Shown piece after piece: positions 8,799 to 16,604 of a stretch of DNA of 64,000 nt (its first letter is position 1; each line of letters starts with the position of its first letter). A program made the translations under genes and the position numbers. The notes beneath the pieces were generated by a model, which did no database searches, was not told the origin of the DNA, and saw only the letters and a list, made by a program, of their open reading frames with translations. Location of the stretch: contig JAJZZD010000006.1 of NCBI GenBank assembly GCA_021797745.1, forward strand, positions 1 through 64,000, in the 5' to 3' direction. The stretch comes from Microcaldota archaeon. Lineage in GTDB: Archaea; Micrarchaeota; Micrarchaeia; Micrarchaeales; CABMGC01.

Positions 8799-9779
8799 AT
8801 GAGAGCAAAAGCGATGGCGAACGCAAACATAGCCCTGATAAAATACTGGGGAAAACGAGACGATAAGCTGATTTTACCGCAGAATAGCAACATAGCCGTA
8901 AATCTGGCAGGGTTAACTGCAAAAACGTCTGTGACTTTTGATAAAAAATATAAAAAAGACAGTTTTTTGCTCGACGGAAAAACGCAATCAGGTGAAGAGC
9001 TAGCGCGAGTTGTCGATACGCTAAACAGAATAAGAAAACTGGCTAGAATAAAGGACAAAGCATTAGTGATGTCTGCAAACAACTTCCCAACTGCGGCAGG
9101 TCTAGCAAGTTCGGCTGCGGGTGGTTCTGCGTTGGTTCTCGCAGCGTCTAAAGCTGCAGGTCTTGACCTGAGCAATAGAGAACTGTCAATACTTGCGAGG
9201 ATGAACTCAGGTTCATCGTGCCGTTCTATAGACGGTGGGTTCGTGAAATGGGTTAAAGGGGTCAGGAAAGATGGCAAAGATAGCTACGGGAAACAGCTAT
9301 TCAATGAATTTTATTGGCCAGACTTTAGAATAATAGTAACTATTCTTTCAACAGCTCCTAAAAAAATCAAAAGCAGGGCCGGTATGAAAACAAGCGTAGA
9401 AAATTCACCTTTCTACAGAACATGGTCAGATGAATCAGAAAGATCCTGTGCCGATATGGAACGCGCGATAAAAAACAAAGATATTGCCGTGCTAGGAAGC
9501 TTGGCTGAGAAAAATGCAATAATGATGCATTGCGTAATGTTTGCCACTACGCCCTCTATAATATACTGGTCTCCGGAAACAGTCGAAGTCATCAATGCGG
9601 TTCATGAAATGAGAGAAAAAGGAATAAGGTGCTATTTTACAATGGACGCAGGTCCTCAAGTTAAGATAATCTGCCTGAAAAACGATGTCAAAAAAATAAA
9701 AAACCTCGTATTAAAAATCAAAGGAGTAAAAAACATAATTGTGTGCAGGCCTGGCACTGGAGCCAAGTTGATAGCATAA
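8799..9779 (+). CDS. mvaD: Diphosphomevalonate decarboxylase-like enzyme
   Basis: About 326 residues, GHMP family. It retains the decarboxylase signatures ANIALIKYWGKRD, FPTAAGLASSAAGGSAL, SGSSCRSIDGGFVKW and the catalytic-Asp segment YFTMDAGP. These residues argue for an ATP-dependent decarboxylase and against the Thermoplasma-type mevalonate 3-kinase, which has lost them. The substrate is probably mevalonate 5-diphosphate, since a phosphomevalonate kinase follows; phosphomevalonate decarboxylase, as in haloarchaea, is the alternative. The ATG at 8799 is preferred over a GTG three codons earlier. It is probably cotranscribed with mvk. Confidence 0.87.
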   Translation: MRAKAMANANIALIKYWGKRDDKLILPQNSNIAVNLAGLTAKTSVTFDKKYKKDSFLLDGKTQSGEELARVVDTLNRIRKLARIKDKALVMSANNFPTAAGLASSAAGGSALVLAASKAAGLDLSNRELSILARMNSGSSCRSIDGGFVKWVKGVRKDGKDSYGKQLFNEFYWPDFRIIVTILSTAPKKIKSRAGMKTSVENSPFYRTWSDESERSCADMERAIKNKDIAVLGSLAEKNAIMMHCVMFATTPSIIYWSPETVEVINAVHEMREKGIRCYFTMDAGPQVKIICLKNDVKKIKNLVLKIKGVKNIIVCRPGTGAKLIA

Positions 9780-9809
9780 GAGTACTGGTGTGATTATTTG
9801 CCGTGCCTG

Positions 9810-9829
9810 CGACTTTGCGACAAAAGTCG
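9810..9829 (+). terminator. Hairpin after the decarboxylase gene
   Basis: CGACTTT and AAAGTCG form a perfect 7-bp stem with the 6-base loop GCGACA, 30 bases after the stop codon and just before the next promoter. No strong U-run follows, so termination is only inferred. Confidence 0.35.
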
Positions 9830-9841
9830 AATCCCACGATA

Positions 9842-9877
9842 AGCTTATTAAGTGTCAAAATAGGCCGTTTAAAACGG
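9842..9877 (+). promoter_or_regulatory. Promoter with inverted repeat ahead of the first phosphomevalonate kinase
   Basis: A TATA-like AGCTTATTAAG (9842-9852) lies about 33-43 bases before the ATG. Just before the start codon the inverted repeat CCGTTT-A-AAACGG (9865-9877) covers the likely transcription start, a position where a bound regulator would block initiation. No regulator is identified. Confidence 0.35.
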
Positions 9878-9884
9878 AATTACT

Positions 9885-11087
9885 ATGCAAGCAAAGGGAA
9901 TAACTGAAACCGATTCTAAAGCGCCAGGTAAAATTCTCTTTGTCGGTGGCTATTCTGTTTTAGAAAGGCCGAACCCTGGCTACGTAATCACTGCCGATTG
10001 CTTTGTGCACGCCAAGATAAGGCCAAGAGACGATAACCAAATAGAGATAAATGCACCCCAGCTCGAATCCTATGCTAAGGGCAAGGTTGACGTTGATATG
10101 GGAAAAGTGGACATAAACGTTCCAGAACCGCTTAAATTGGTGGCTACTGCAATTAGGCTCGTTGTCATGTATGCAAAAGCCACAGGAAGAGAAATCAGTG
10201 GCTTTACAATTACTACCCAAAGCGATCCTGAATTCGCTTACAGAATAAGTAACTCAAACTGCGGTACTGTGCTAACCAAAAGTGGTTTGGGAAGCAGCGC
10301 TGCAGTTACTGTTGCAACTGTGGGAGGTGTGCTAACTGCTTTAGGTATAAATGTGAACGAAAACGATTGTTTGCATAAGCTTTCTCAACTCGCGCATGCG
10401 ATTGCAACTGAAAAAGTAGGCAGCGGCTTCGATATTGCAGCAGCAACTTATGGCGATATAATATACTCCAGATACTCTCCCGAATTGATTAAAACCTTCC
10501 CAAAAGATTATTCAAAAGAAGATGTGCTTGAAGCAGTAAGAAAGCAGTGGGACTATTCAATAGAGCCACTTAAGTTTCCGCACTCACTAGAATTAATGTT
10601 CGCAAATTTTGTCGGAGAAGCCGCAGTAACTGTTTCGCTTGTTAAAGAAATAAATAAATTTAAAGAAAAAGACCCTGAAACATATTCTACTTTGATGAAA
10701 AAAATAAATTCAGCAAACGTTTCCGCCATCGCCGCACTGAGAAAAATCAGCGCAGGCAACTACGCCGAGCCAGATTTAAATGCGCTCAGAACTGCTTTAG
10801 TGGAAGGCAGAATTCTTACAAAAGAATTAGGTATCAAAAGCGGGATATGCATCGAACCAGATGATATCACAGATCTGATAAAAGAAAGCGAGAAAAGAGG
10901 CGCCTTTGTGGCAAAGTTGCCTGGTGCGGGCGGAAAGGACGCAATTATGGCCATATGCACAAATGGAACAGACAAAGCTAGACTTCACAAGTTTTGGAGT
11001 GCACAACCAACTCTTTCTGTACTTAAAATTAGACCAAATAACTCCGGCTTTTCATCAGTTTCTAAACCTGCCAGAGTGCGCGTGTAG
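9885..11087 (+). CDS. Phosphomevalonate kinase, ERG8-like
   Basis: A 400-residue GHMP kinase resembling eukaryotic and bacterial phosphomevalonate kinase. The N-terminus has SKAPGKILFVGGYSVLE, the ATP loop is KSGLGSSAAVTVATVGG, then come AHAIATEKVGSGFDIAAATYG and the C-terminal AFVAKLPGAGGKDA. The GSGFDIAAATYG block is typical of ERG8-type enzymes. With mvk and mvaD it would complete the classical mevalonate route to isopentenyl diphosphate. It has its own promoter. A diverged paralogue lies 1 kb downstream. Confidence 0.85.
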   Translation: MQAKGITETDSKAPGKILFVGGYSVLERPNPGYVITADCFVHAKIRPRDDNQIEINAPQLESYAKGKVDVDMGKVDINVPEPLKLVATAIRLVVMYAKATGREISGFTITTQSDPEFAYRISNSNCGTVLTKSGLGSSAAVTVATVGGVLTALGINVNENDCLHKLSQLAHAIATEKVGSGFDIAAATYGDIIYSRYSPELIKTFPKDYSKEDVLEAVRKQWDYSIEPLKFPHSLELMFANFVGEAAVTVSLVKEINKFKEKDPETYSTLMKKINSANVSAIAALRKISAGNYAEPDLNALRTALVEGRILTKELGIKSGICIEPDDITDLIKESEKRGAFVAKLPGAGGKDAIMAICTNGTDKARLHKFWSAQPTLSVLKIRPNNSGFSSVSKPARVRV

Positions 11088-11134
11088 CCTGAAAATATTG
11101 CTGCAATAAGCATCTAGTATTTTTGCTTTCTGCT

Positions 11135-11310
11135 CTGCAAAGGATTATACCGATTAAAAATACATTTTAATAAACCTACTTTATTTTCAAGTGTTAAAAT
11201 GGGTAATCAGGACGAAGAGTATGAAAAGCTCCTTTGACAGGCATTCTAAAAAATGCTCTCGCTTTCATAGGCCAAGGCGGACTTCGTTGTGCCTACGACT
11301 GGAAATCGCG
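11135..11310 (+). pseudogene. Relic of a duplicated aIF2-beta gene (promoter and 5' end)
   Basis: This stretch aligns without gaps up to the start codon with 13420-13484, and on into the intact aIF2-beta gene. Over the first 100 bases I count four mismatches. The ATG at 11199 begins the same 12 codons (M-G-N-Q-D-E-E-Y-E-K-L-L). An extra T in the thirteenth codon then gives an immediate TGA, and similarity fades by about 11310. It is therefore a truncated copy left by tandem duplication of the phosphomevalonate kinase - aIF2-beta segment. The promoter looks intact, so a short transcript may still be made. Confidence 0.9.
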
Positions 11311-11852
11311 TTGAGAAATTTTCTGAAGTTTTTCTTTCCTATTTTTTCATAATTTAATCCATAATATGCGTAAACTTTGCTTGGGGATACATTGCCCACA
11401 GAGTTCCCTTTTATCGCGAGTAATTTGTAAGTTTCATTTACTGACTTTTCGCTAGGCCCTTCTATTTCAGTAACATATGGTATCCCCGGCCATTTGTCTA
11501 CTGTAACGAGAGTTTTATTGAACGAGTATTCTTCCCTTTCATTTTCTATATACAAACTTATCGCGAAAATCTTGCAGAATATTATGGCCGCATTTTCGAA
11601 ATTCAGCATCTTCATTTCATATTCTTGCGTATTACTTATGCCTTTACCGCTTTGTTCTTTAAGGGTGAACACAGTTGACTTCCCATCGGTTCTCAGTCTA
11701 CACCACGATTCGAAACTGCTATTTTTTTTAATCGGAAACAGTATCTGCCTGAAATTATATTTCGCCAGTTTTTTCGCATTTAGTTTTTTAAGCCTAGATA
11801 CTACTTCTTTTTTATCTATGCCTAATATCTTCAGTTCTATTTCGCTAGGCAC
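11265..11852 (-). CDS. CYTH-domain (CyaB / thiamine-triphosphatase-like) protein
   Basis: A 195-residue protein with the CYTH signature E-x-E-x-K close to the N-terminus (SEIELKILGI). Charged strands follow (WCRLRTDG, FTLKEQSG, EYEMKM, VTVDKWPGIPYVTEIEG), as does the late SPSKVYAYYGLNYE helix region. CYTH proteins hydrolyse or cyclise triphosphorylated substrates in a beta-tunnel with metal ions; the substrate here is unknown. The last 13 or so codons (after FLNA) run antisense through the aIF2-beta relic, so the tail is a recent acquisition. The gene lies between the two phosphomevalonate-kinase copies on the opposite strand. Confidence 0.8.
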   Translation of the reverse strand: MPSEIELKILGIDKKEVVSRLKKLNAKKLAKYNFRQILFPIKKNSSFESWCRLRTDGKSTVFTLKEQSGKGISNTQEYEMKMLNFENAAIIFCKIFAISLYIENEREEYSFNKTLVTVDKWPGIPYVTEIEGPSEKSVNETYKLLAIKGNSVGNVSPSKVYAYYGLNYEKIGKKNFRKFLNAISSRRHNEVRLGL

Positions 11853-12050
11853 CGTATATCACCAATGAATTTATGACCTAGTACTTTTTAAAAGAAGAGG
11901 TTCAAATATAATTTTTACCTATCGATGCTCCAATTTCTTCGGTCATTAATTTAGGTCCGTCATGTCTAATATGGCAGGCACTTTAATGGCTTATCTATGT
12001 TTTTCTGAAGAATTTTCAAGTCGCATGCTATTGTGTCGAATCTAGAAGTT

Positions 12051-12063
12051 AAGTTTAAATAGG
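12051..12063 (+). promoter_or_regulatory. TATA-like promoter of the second phosphomevalonate-kinase-like gene
   Basis: AAGTTTAAATAGG, 45-57 bases ahead of the ATG at 12108, implying a leader of about 20-25 bases. It lacks the inverted repeat found ahead of the first copy. Confidence 0.5.
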
Positions 12064-12107
12064 TGGTCGCAAAACTAACGTGCGATACAGGTTAAACTGA
12101 ATTAAAC

Positions 12108-13352
12108 ATGATTAGAGTTCAAATCGCTATTATGGTAAATGACATGTCCAATAACACACAAGAAATAGATTCTGAAGCGCCAGGTAAACTTTTGCTGTTT
12201 GGGCCATATCCTCTTTTGCAAAGGGAAAAATCATATCGCTGCTACGTTGTACCACTTGACTGCTTTGTTCATGTTCATATTACGCCGCGTAAAGATAATG
12301 TGGTGAAAATTAACGCACCTCAGTTCGAAGCATATGCAGAAGGCACCGTTGACACGTCAACTGGAAATGTGTTTGTGTCGGGTCCAGAATCACTTAATTT
12401 GGTAACTACTGCAATTGACCTGTCATTGACTTATGTAAAAGCATTGGGAAGAGACATTAATGGTTTTGAAATTACTACGAGAAACGATGATGCTTTTGTC
12501 TATCGAATAAAAAATCCAGGGGATAAAAAGGCATTTTCAAAAAGTGGTCTCGGAAGTAGCTCTGCGGCCATAGTTGCGACTGTGGGTGGAATACTGACTG
12601 CTTTCGGAGCAGATGTAAAAGAAAATGATTGTCTTTACAAACTCTCGCAGTTAACTTACGTGCGAACGACCGGCAAAGCCGGATATGGCTTCGATATCGC
12701 CACTGCCGTATTCGGTCCTATACAATATTCATTATATCCTGCAGAATCCGTTGAGAATTTTCCTAGAAACTGTTCTGGTAGAGATGTTCTTGCCGCAGTT
12801 AAAAAAGACTGGGGTTATTCTGTGGAGCCCCTACCATTTCCAACTAGTTTTAAATTGATTCTTGCAAATTTCATAAATGAAGCTACAATTACTGATTCAT
12901 TTGTTAAAAAGGTAAACGAATTCAAAAAAACGTATCCGACCGAATACAATCATTTAATAAATAAGATAAATTCAGCAGTCATTTTAGAAATTTATTATCT
13001 TAAAAAGATAAATGCCGGAGATAGAACAGCACACACTCTCGATGCTTTAAGGTCTGCGTTTAATGAAGAAAGAGCGTTGACAAAAACTTTGGGTGAAAAA
13101 AGCGGAGTAGAAATTGAATCTGCCGATAGTACTGCGCTGATAAACGAAGCTTGTCGAATCGGCGCTTTCGCGGCAAAACTGCCTGGCGCAGGAGGCAGAG
13201 ATTCAATAGTTGCGTTGTCTGACAGCGAGCATGAGAATGGAATACGAAAATTATGGCGTGGAAAGCCGAATCTCGACGTACTCGAGCTAAAGCCTGGCTC
13301 AACCGGTTTCTCTGTAAAAAAGGTAAATGAAGCAAACCGCATTCACGTGTGA
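12108..13352 (+). CDS. Diverged phosphomevalonate-kinase paralogue
   Basis: A 414-residue paralogue of the protein at 9885, similar over its full length. It retains SEAPGKLLLFGPY, the ATP loop KSGLGSSSAAIVATVGG and AFAAKLPGAGGRDS. The substrate-site neighbourhood has changed: AHAIATEKVGSGFDIAAATYG in copy 1 reads TYVRTTGKAGYGFDIATAVFG here, and the first loop has lost G-G-Y-S. It could have a new substrate, reduced activity or a regulatory role. Internal ATGs at 12132 and 12144 are alternative starts; the one at 12144 aligns best with copy 1. The gene stands directly upstream of aIF2-beta. Confidence 0.75.
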   Translation: MIRVQIAIMVNDMSNNTQEIDSEAPGKLLLFGPYPLLQREKSYRCYVVPLDCFVHVHITPRKDNVVKINAPQFEAYAEGTVDTSTGNVFVSGPESLNLVTTAIDLSLTYVKALGRDINGFEITTRNDDAFVYRIKNPGDKKAFSKSGLGSSSAAIVATVGGILTAFGADVKENDCLYKLSQLTYVRTTGKAGYGFDIATAVFGPIQYSLYPAESVENFPRNCSGRDVLAAVKKDWGYSVEPLPFPTSFKLILANFINEATITDSFVKKVNEFKKTYPTEYNHLINKINSAVILEIYYLKKINAGDRTAHTLDALRSAFNEERALTKTLGEKSGVEIESADSTALINEACRIGAFAAKLPGAGGRDSIVALSDSEHENGIRKLWRGKPNLDVLELKPGSTGFSVKKVNEANRIHV

Positions 13353-13483
13353 ATTGAATTTAGATAGTATTTTAGTCCTGTGCGGTGCTGCTTTTTCAAT
13401 TCGTTTAAGCTCACTTTTCCTGCAAAGGATTATAAGGATTAAAAATACACTTGAATAAACCTACTTTATTTTCAAGTGTTAAA

Positions 13484-13906
13484 ATGGGTAATCAGGACGA
13501 AGAGTATGAAAAGCTCCTTGACCGAGCATTCGCGAAGATGCCTTCGCTTTCAGAGGCAAAGGTAGACTTTGTAGTGCCTGACGTTGATTCGATAATCCAG
13601 GGCTCAAAGACGATATTCAGGAATTTCTCAGTATTTGCGGATCTTGCCCGCAGGGAGAAGGATTCTATAGCAAAATTCCTAACAAAGGAGCTTGCTGTTC
13701 CTGTAAACATAGAGGACAACAAGCTGTCGATAAACGGGAAAGTTCAGAACAGCGTTCTGAACGAGAAGATAAAGAAATATTTCAGCACGTATGTCATATG
13801 CAAGGAATGTCACAAGCCGGACACCCGCGTCGAGGGCGTCGAACGCGGCTATGAAACAATAGTTTGTGAGGCGTGCGGTGCGCGATATACAGTAAAGCAT
13901 TCATGA
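13484..13906 (+). CDS. Translation initiation factor aIF2 subunit beta
   Basis: A 140-residue subunit of the heterotrimer that delivers initiator tRNA-Met to the small ribosomal subunit. The N-terminal helix (DEEYEKLLDRAF) binds the gamma subunit. The central alpha-beta domain and the C-terminal zinc ribbon (CKEC ... CEAC) bind tRNA and the ribosome. The ATG at 13484 gives the usual family length; an alternative start 11 codons earlier adds residues lacking similarity. The gene is immediately followed by aIF1A (7-base gap), a natural operon. Its 5' end is duplicated at 11135-11310. Confidence 0.95.
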   Translation: MGNQDEEYEKLLDRAFAKMPSLSEAKVDFVVPDVDSIIQGSKTIFRNFSVFADLARREKDSIAKFLTKELAVPVNIEDNKLSINGKVQNSVLNEKIKKYFSTYVICKECHKPDTRVEGVERGYETIVCEACGARYTVKHS

Positions 13907-13913
13907 AAGGGTT

Positions 13914-14228
13914 ATGGTTATGGGATTCAACAGAAAAGGCGGAGTTCCTGTAGTGCAGGCGCTCAAGCTACCACAGCAGGGCGAGGTGCTCGGTGTTATT
14001 CTGCAGACTGTCGGTGCCTCAAATTTCAAGATACGCTGCTCTGACAGTTTCGAGAGGCTCTGCGGGATACCTGGCAGGCTTAAAAGGCGCTTCTGGATAA
14101 AGGAAGGCGACATAGTCATAGTGAAGCCGTGGGTCGTGCAGACTAACGAACGCGGCGACATAGTTTGGAGGTACAGCATTGGAGACAAGGAAAGGCTTAA
14201 GGCGAAAGGCTACGAAATACCAGAATAA
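13914..14228 (+). CDS. Translation initiation factor aIF1A
   Basis: A 104-residue S1-like OB-fold protein (QGEVLGVILQTVGASNFKI, CIPGRLKRRFWIKEGDIVIV-type core, IVWRYSIGDKERL). It binds the ribosomal A site and helps scanning and subunit joining together with aIF1 and aIF2. Two in-frame ATGs (codons 1 and 3) follow an AAAGGG ribosome-binding sequence. It is cotranscribed with aIF2-beta. The 3' end overlaps the convergent rio1 gene by 19 bases. Confidence 0.95.
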   Translation: MVMGFNRKGGVPVVQALKLPQQGEVLGVILQTVGASNFKIRCSDSFERLCGIPGRLKRRFWIKEGDIVIVKPWVVQTNERGDIVWRYSIGDKERLKAKGYEIPE

Positions 14229-14989
14229 TCGCGGCCTGTAATGTCCTTAAAGGTTTTTTCAGTGTTTCTCTCTATCCCATAAGTTTTTTTGAAGTAAGTC
14301 AATATAGTGTTTATGTCCCTGTGCAGAAATTCCATCGCATTTCTGTGCTCCAAGACAACTGCTTGTCCGAAATCTATCAAATAGGGCGTGGATTTTTTCA
14401 TCAGCACGTTGTATTCGCTCAAATCAGCATGCACGAGGCCCATGCCATAAAGTTTTTTCACGTCTCCGAGTATCGTGTCGAGGGTTTCTTCAGGCATCTC
14501 CGTTTTCTCATCCTTCAGCGTTCTTGCCGGCATGCCATCTCTGCCTATGAATTCCATTGTCAAAATGTTGCCGCTGAATGCGTACGGCCGCGGAGCATGC
14601 ACGCCTGCCATCTCAGCTACCTTGAGATTGCCGAATTCCTTCTTGCACCATTCGTTCACCACAGAATGTATGTCGGATTTTATTCTTCCGAATCTCGGGT
14701 CTCCTGTTATGTACTGCATCCTGTTCCTGAATGTGGACGTTTCCGCCCTGAATACCTTGACAACCACAATGTCTTCCTTTACCTTAACTCCGGGAACCGC
14801 AAGGTATATGTCTGCCTCCTTTCCAGTTGCTATCTTGAAATGAAGTTCAGAGATTATCCCCCTGTCGAAAAGCTTGGAAAACCTCAGCATCGTTCTTGTG
14901 TCAAAGATATCCTCCTCTATCTTCATCTTTTCCTTGAGCCTGTAATCTTCTCTGTTTGGCTCCTTCCTTCTGCTTACTTTCCGCGCCAT
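14210..14989 (-). CDS. rio1: Rio1-type serine/threonine kinase
   Basis: A 259-residue RIO kinase. The N-terminal region is basic, the nucleotide-binding segment is IATGKEADIYLAV, the catalytic loop is LVHADLSEYNVLM and the metal-binding loop YLIDFGQAV. RIO kinases act as ATPase switches in 40S/30S maturation. Residues 40-55 (FDRGIISELHFKI) match the Rio1 rather than the Rio2 pattern, and there is no winged-helix N-terminal domain. It overlaps aIF1A tail to tail. Confidence 0.93.
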   Translation of the reverse strand: MARKVSRRKEPNREDYRLKEKMKIEEDIFDTRTMLRFSKLFDRGIISELHFKIATGKEADIYLAVPGVKVKEDIVVVKVFRAETSTFRNRMQYITGDPRFGRIKSDIHSVVNEWCKKEFGNLKVAEMAGVHAPRPYAFSGNILTMEFIGRDGMPARTLKDEKTEMPEETLDTILGDVKKLYGMGLVHADLSEYNVLMKKSTPYLIDFGQAVVLEHRNAMEFLHRDINTILTYFKKTYGIERNTEKTFKDITGRDYSGIS

Positions 14990-15131
14990 GCTCTAAACTT
15001 GTGCGTTATGCTTTATCAATGTTGCTTCGATAAAACACAGATGCCTTTGAAGGCTTAAAGCAGTTAGAGGATACTGCACTATTTGTCTTTGCGGCTCCAG
15101 TGCTTGAGGCTCAATGACAACATTAATATTC

Positions 15132-15293
15132 ATGTCATTCGATATAAATCATAAATCACGCGGCCGCCCTGTGGCCGTAACTCAAGCGGTAGTTGAAGTG
15201 GAAAAATACAAAATCTATCAGCAGCTTGCCGGAATAGGTATGCTCTTAATGCTCTTGCTTTTGTCATATTTCCAATACATTAACGGAATTTAA
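15132..15293 (+). CDS. Small single-helix membrane protein (putative)
   Basis: A 53-codon ORF. A polar, mildly basic N-terminal half (residues 1-32) is followed by a hydrophobic helix from about residue 33 to 48 (rich in Leu, Met and Gly) and a short tail. It would sit in the membrane as a tail-anchored or N-in protein. I recognise no family; Sec61-beta was considered but the sequence does not match it. No clear TATA box lies at the expected distance, so expression is uncertain. Confidence 0.35.
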   Translation: MSFDINHKSRGRPVAVTQAVVEVEKYKIYQQLAGIGMLLMLLLLSYFQYINGI

Positions 15294-15422
15294 CTGCATG
15301 TACTTGACATAAATGTTAAACTTGTTCTTTAATGTCAGTTGCTGCATAAACTGTGGATCGCCGAAGTGCTACAATAACGTTAAATATCTCCAAATTAAAT
15401 ATCTGAAATGTGAATTAGCTTT

Positions 15423-16070
15423 ATGGAAAAAGTAAAAATCATAGTCGACAACAGGGAGAAAAACGCAGAGCTGCTGGAGCTCCTTTCAGGTAAAGGCGTA
15501 GAGCTGAGCTTCGCCCAGTTGCCAATAGGCGATTATATAGTATCTGACAGGATGTGCATAGAGAGAAAAACAGCCCAGGATTTCGAGAATTCGATCATGA
15601 ACGGCAGGCTTTTCGAGCAGGTAGAACGCATGTGCGCCAGTTTTCCCAAGCCTGTTTTGCTGCTTGAATCGCAAGAGCATGAATTCACCCTAAGTCCCAA
15701 CGTGATAACGGGCGCAATCGCCGCCATATTCGCCGATTACAATACTCAAGTGATACGTTCTTGTGGCGTAGAGGAAACCGCCACGATAATAGAAAAAATA
15801 GCAAAAAGAGAGCAGAGCAAGGAAAAAAGGGAGCCTAAGGTAGTCGGCAGGAAGAAAGCGTACACGATTCCGGAATGGCAAATGCTCATGCTCAGCTCAG
15901 TGCCGGGAGTAGGCCCCAAACTGGCACGCTCTTTGCTCAGGCATTTCCACAGCATAAAAAACGTGTCTAACGCCAGCGCAGAGGACCTGGAAAAAGTAGA
16001 CAAGGTAGGCGAAAAAAAGGCCGCTATGCTGTTCAGCGTTTTTAACGAGCAGTTCAAAGAGCAAGAATGA
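15423..16070 (+). CDS. XPF/ERCC4-type structure-specific nuclease
   Basis: A 215-residue protein with an ERCC4 nuclease domain (about residues 4-135) and a C-terminal tandem helix-hairpin-helix domain (residues 150-210: VPGVGPKLARSLL, then VDKVGEKKAAML). The catalytic G-D-x(n)-E-R-K is present as GDYIVSDRMCIERKT, with the upstream IVDNRE Asp. It cuts branched DNA (flaps, 3' overhangs, forks), probably as a homodimer. It lacks the SF2 helicase of euryarchaeal Hef, so it is the short crenarchaeal-type form. AT-rich upstream sequence (about 15380-15400) may hold its promoter. Confidence 0.92.
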   Translation: MEKVKIIVDNREKNAELLELLSGKGVELSFAQLPIGDYIVSDRMCIERKTAQDFENSIMNGRLFEQVERMCASFPKPVLLLESQEHEFTLSPNVITGAIAAIFADYNTQVIRSCGVEETATIIEKIAKREQSKEKREPKVVGRKKAYTIPEWQMLMLSSVPGVGPKLARSLLRHFHSIKNVSNASAEDLEKVDKVGEKKAAMLFSVFNEQFKEQE

Positions 16071-16096
16071 AATGCACACCTGTTGCTGCGCTTTGT

Positions 16097-16531
16097 TTAC
16101 ATTCCCTGAGCAGCGATTTTCGCGGCCACATCGACGTCAAATGACAATTTCATCTTTTTCGTTTGCTTGATTTTGCCCTTTACTAGAAGTTTCTTGAATA
16201 GCTTCGCATCGGTGGAAAAGATTACGAATTCATCTCCAGGATTTTTATCGAATTCTGCAATGGCTTTGTCTATGTTCATTGTGCCGTTTATGAAAAGGAG
16301 CATTTCAGTTGGTATGCTTTTTGCCTTCGCGATGCCGCTTTTGCACCTTATGCATGCATTAAAGTAGGCTGGCAAAAGCATATTCTCAATGCCTTTTTTG
16401 CAGTCTGTCAAAAGCATGAATTCCTCATTTGCTGATATTTCATTTACCAGTTTCAGCAATTTATTCCGGTTTAATTCGCTACTGCAGACGTATGCTACTG
16501 GCTTTTTTCTAAGTTCTATTGGTTCTGTCAT
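16097..16531 (-). CDS. Cgi121-like KEOPS subunit (probable)
   Basis: A 144-residue alpha/beta protein. The central helix plus strand (LPAYFNACIRCKSGIAKAKS, then EMLLFINGTMNIDKAIAEF) and the late EFVIFSTDAKLFKKLL resemble archaeal Cgi121 (TPRKB-like). In that family a Y/F-rich helix is followed by E-x-L-L-x-x-x-G-x-x-x-I-x-x-A-I. Cgi121 brings tRNA to the KEOPS complex, which makes t6A37. The three Cys residues near the helix are unusual. An in-frame ATG lies three codons upstream (16540). Assignment is from pattern memory only. Confidence 0.55.
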   Translation of the reverse strand: MTEPIELRKKPVAYVCSSELNRNKLLKLVNEISANEEFMLLTDCKKGIENMLLPAYFNACIRCKSGIAKAKSIPTEMLLFINGTMNIDKAIAEFDKNPGDEFVIFSTDAKLFKKLLVKGKIKQTKKMKLSFDVDVAAKIAAQGM

Positions 16532-16604
16532 GTAATGCACAGCGATACAAAATGATTTAAAGCAATGTTCTATTAATATAATACGCGTTTTTATAAGTGA
16601 TTAG

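Noticed and set aside
15132-15293. Reading the small membrane ORF as Sec61-beta
   Set aside because: Only the single C-terminal helix agrees; the N-terminal residues do not match the family.
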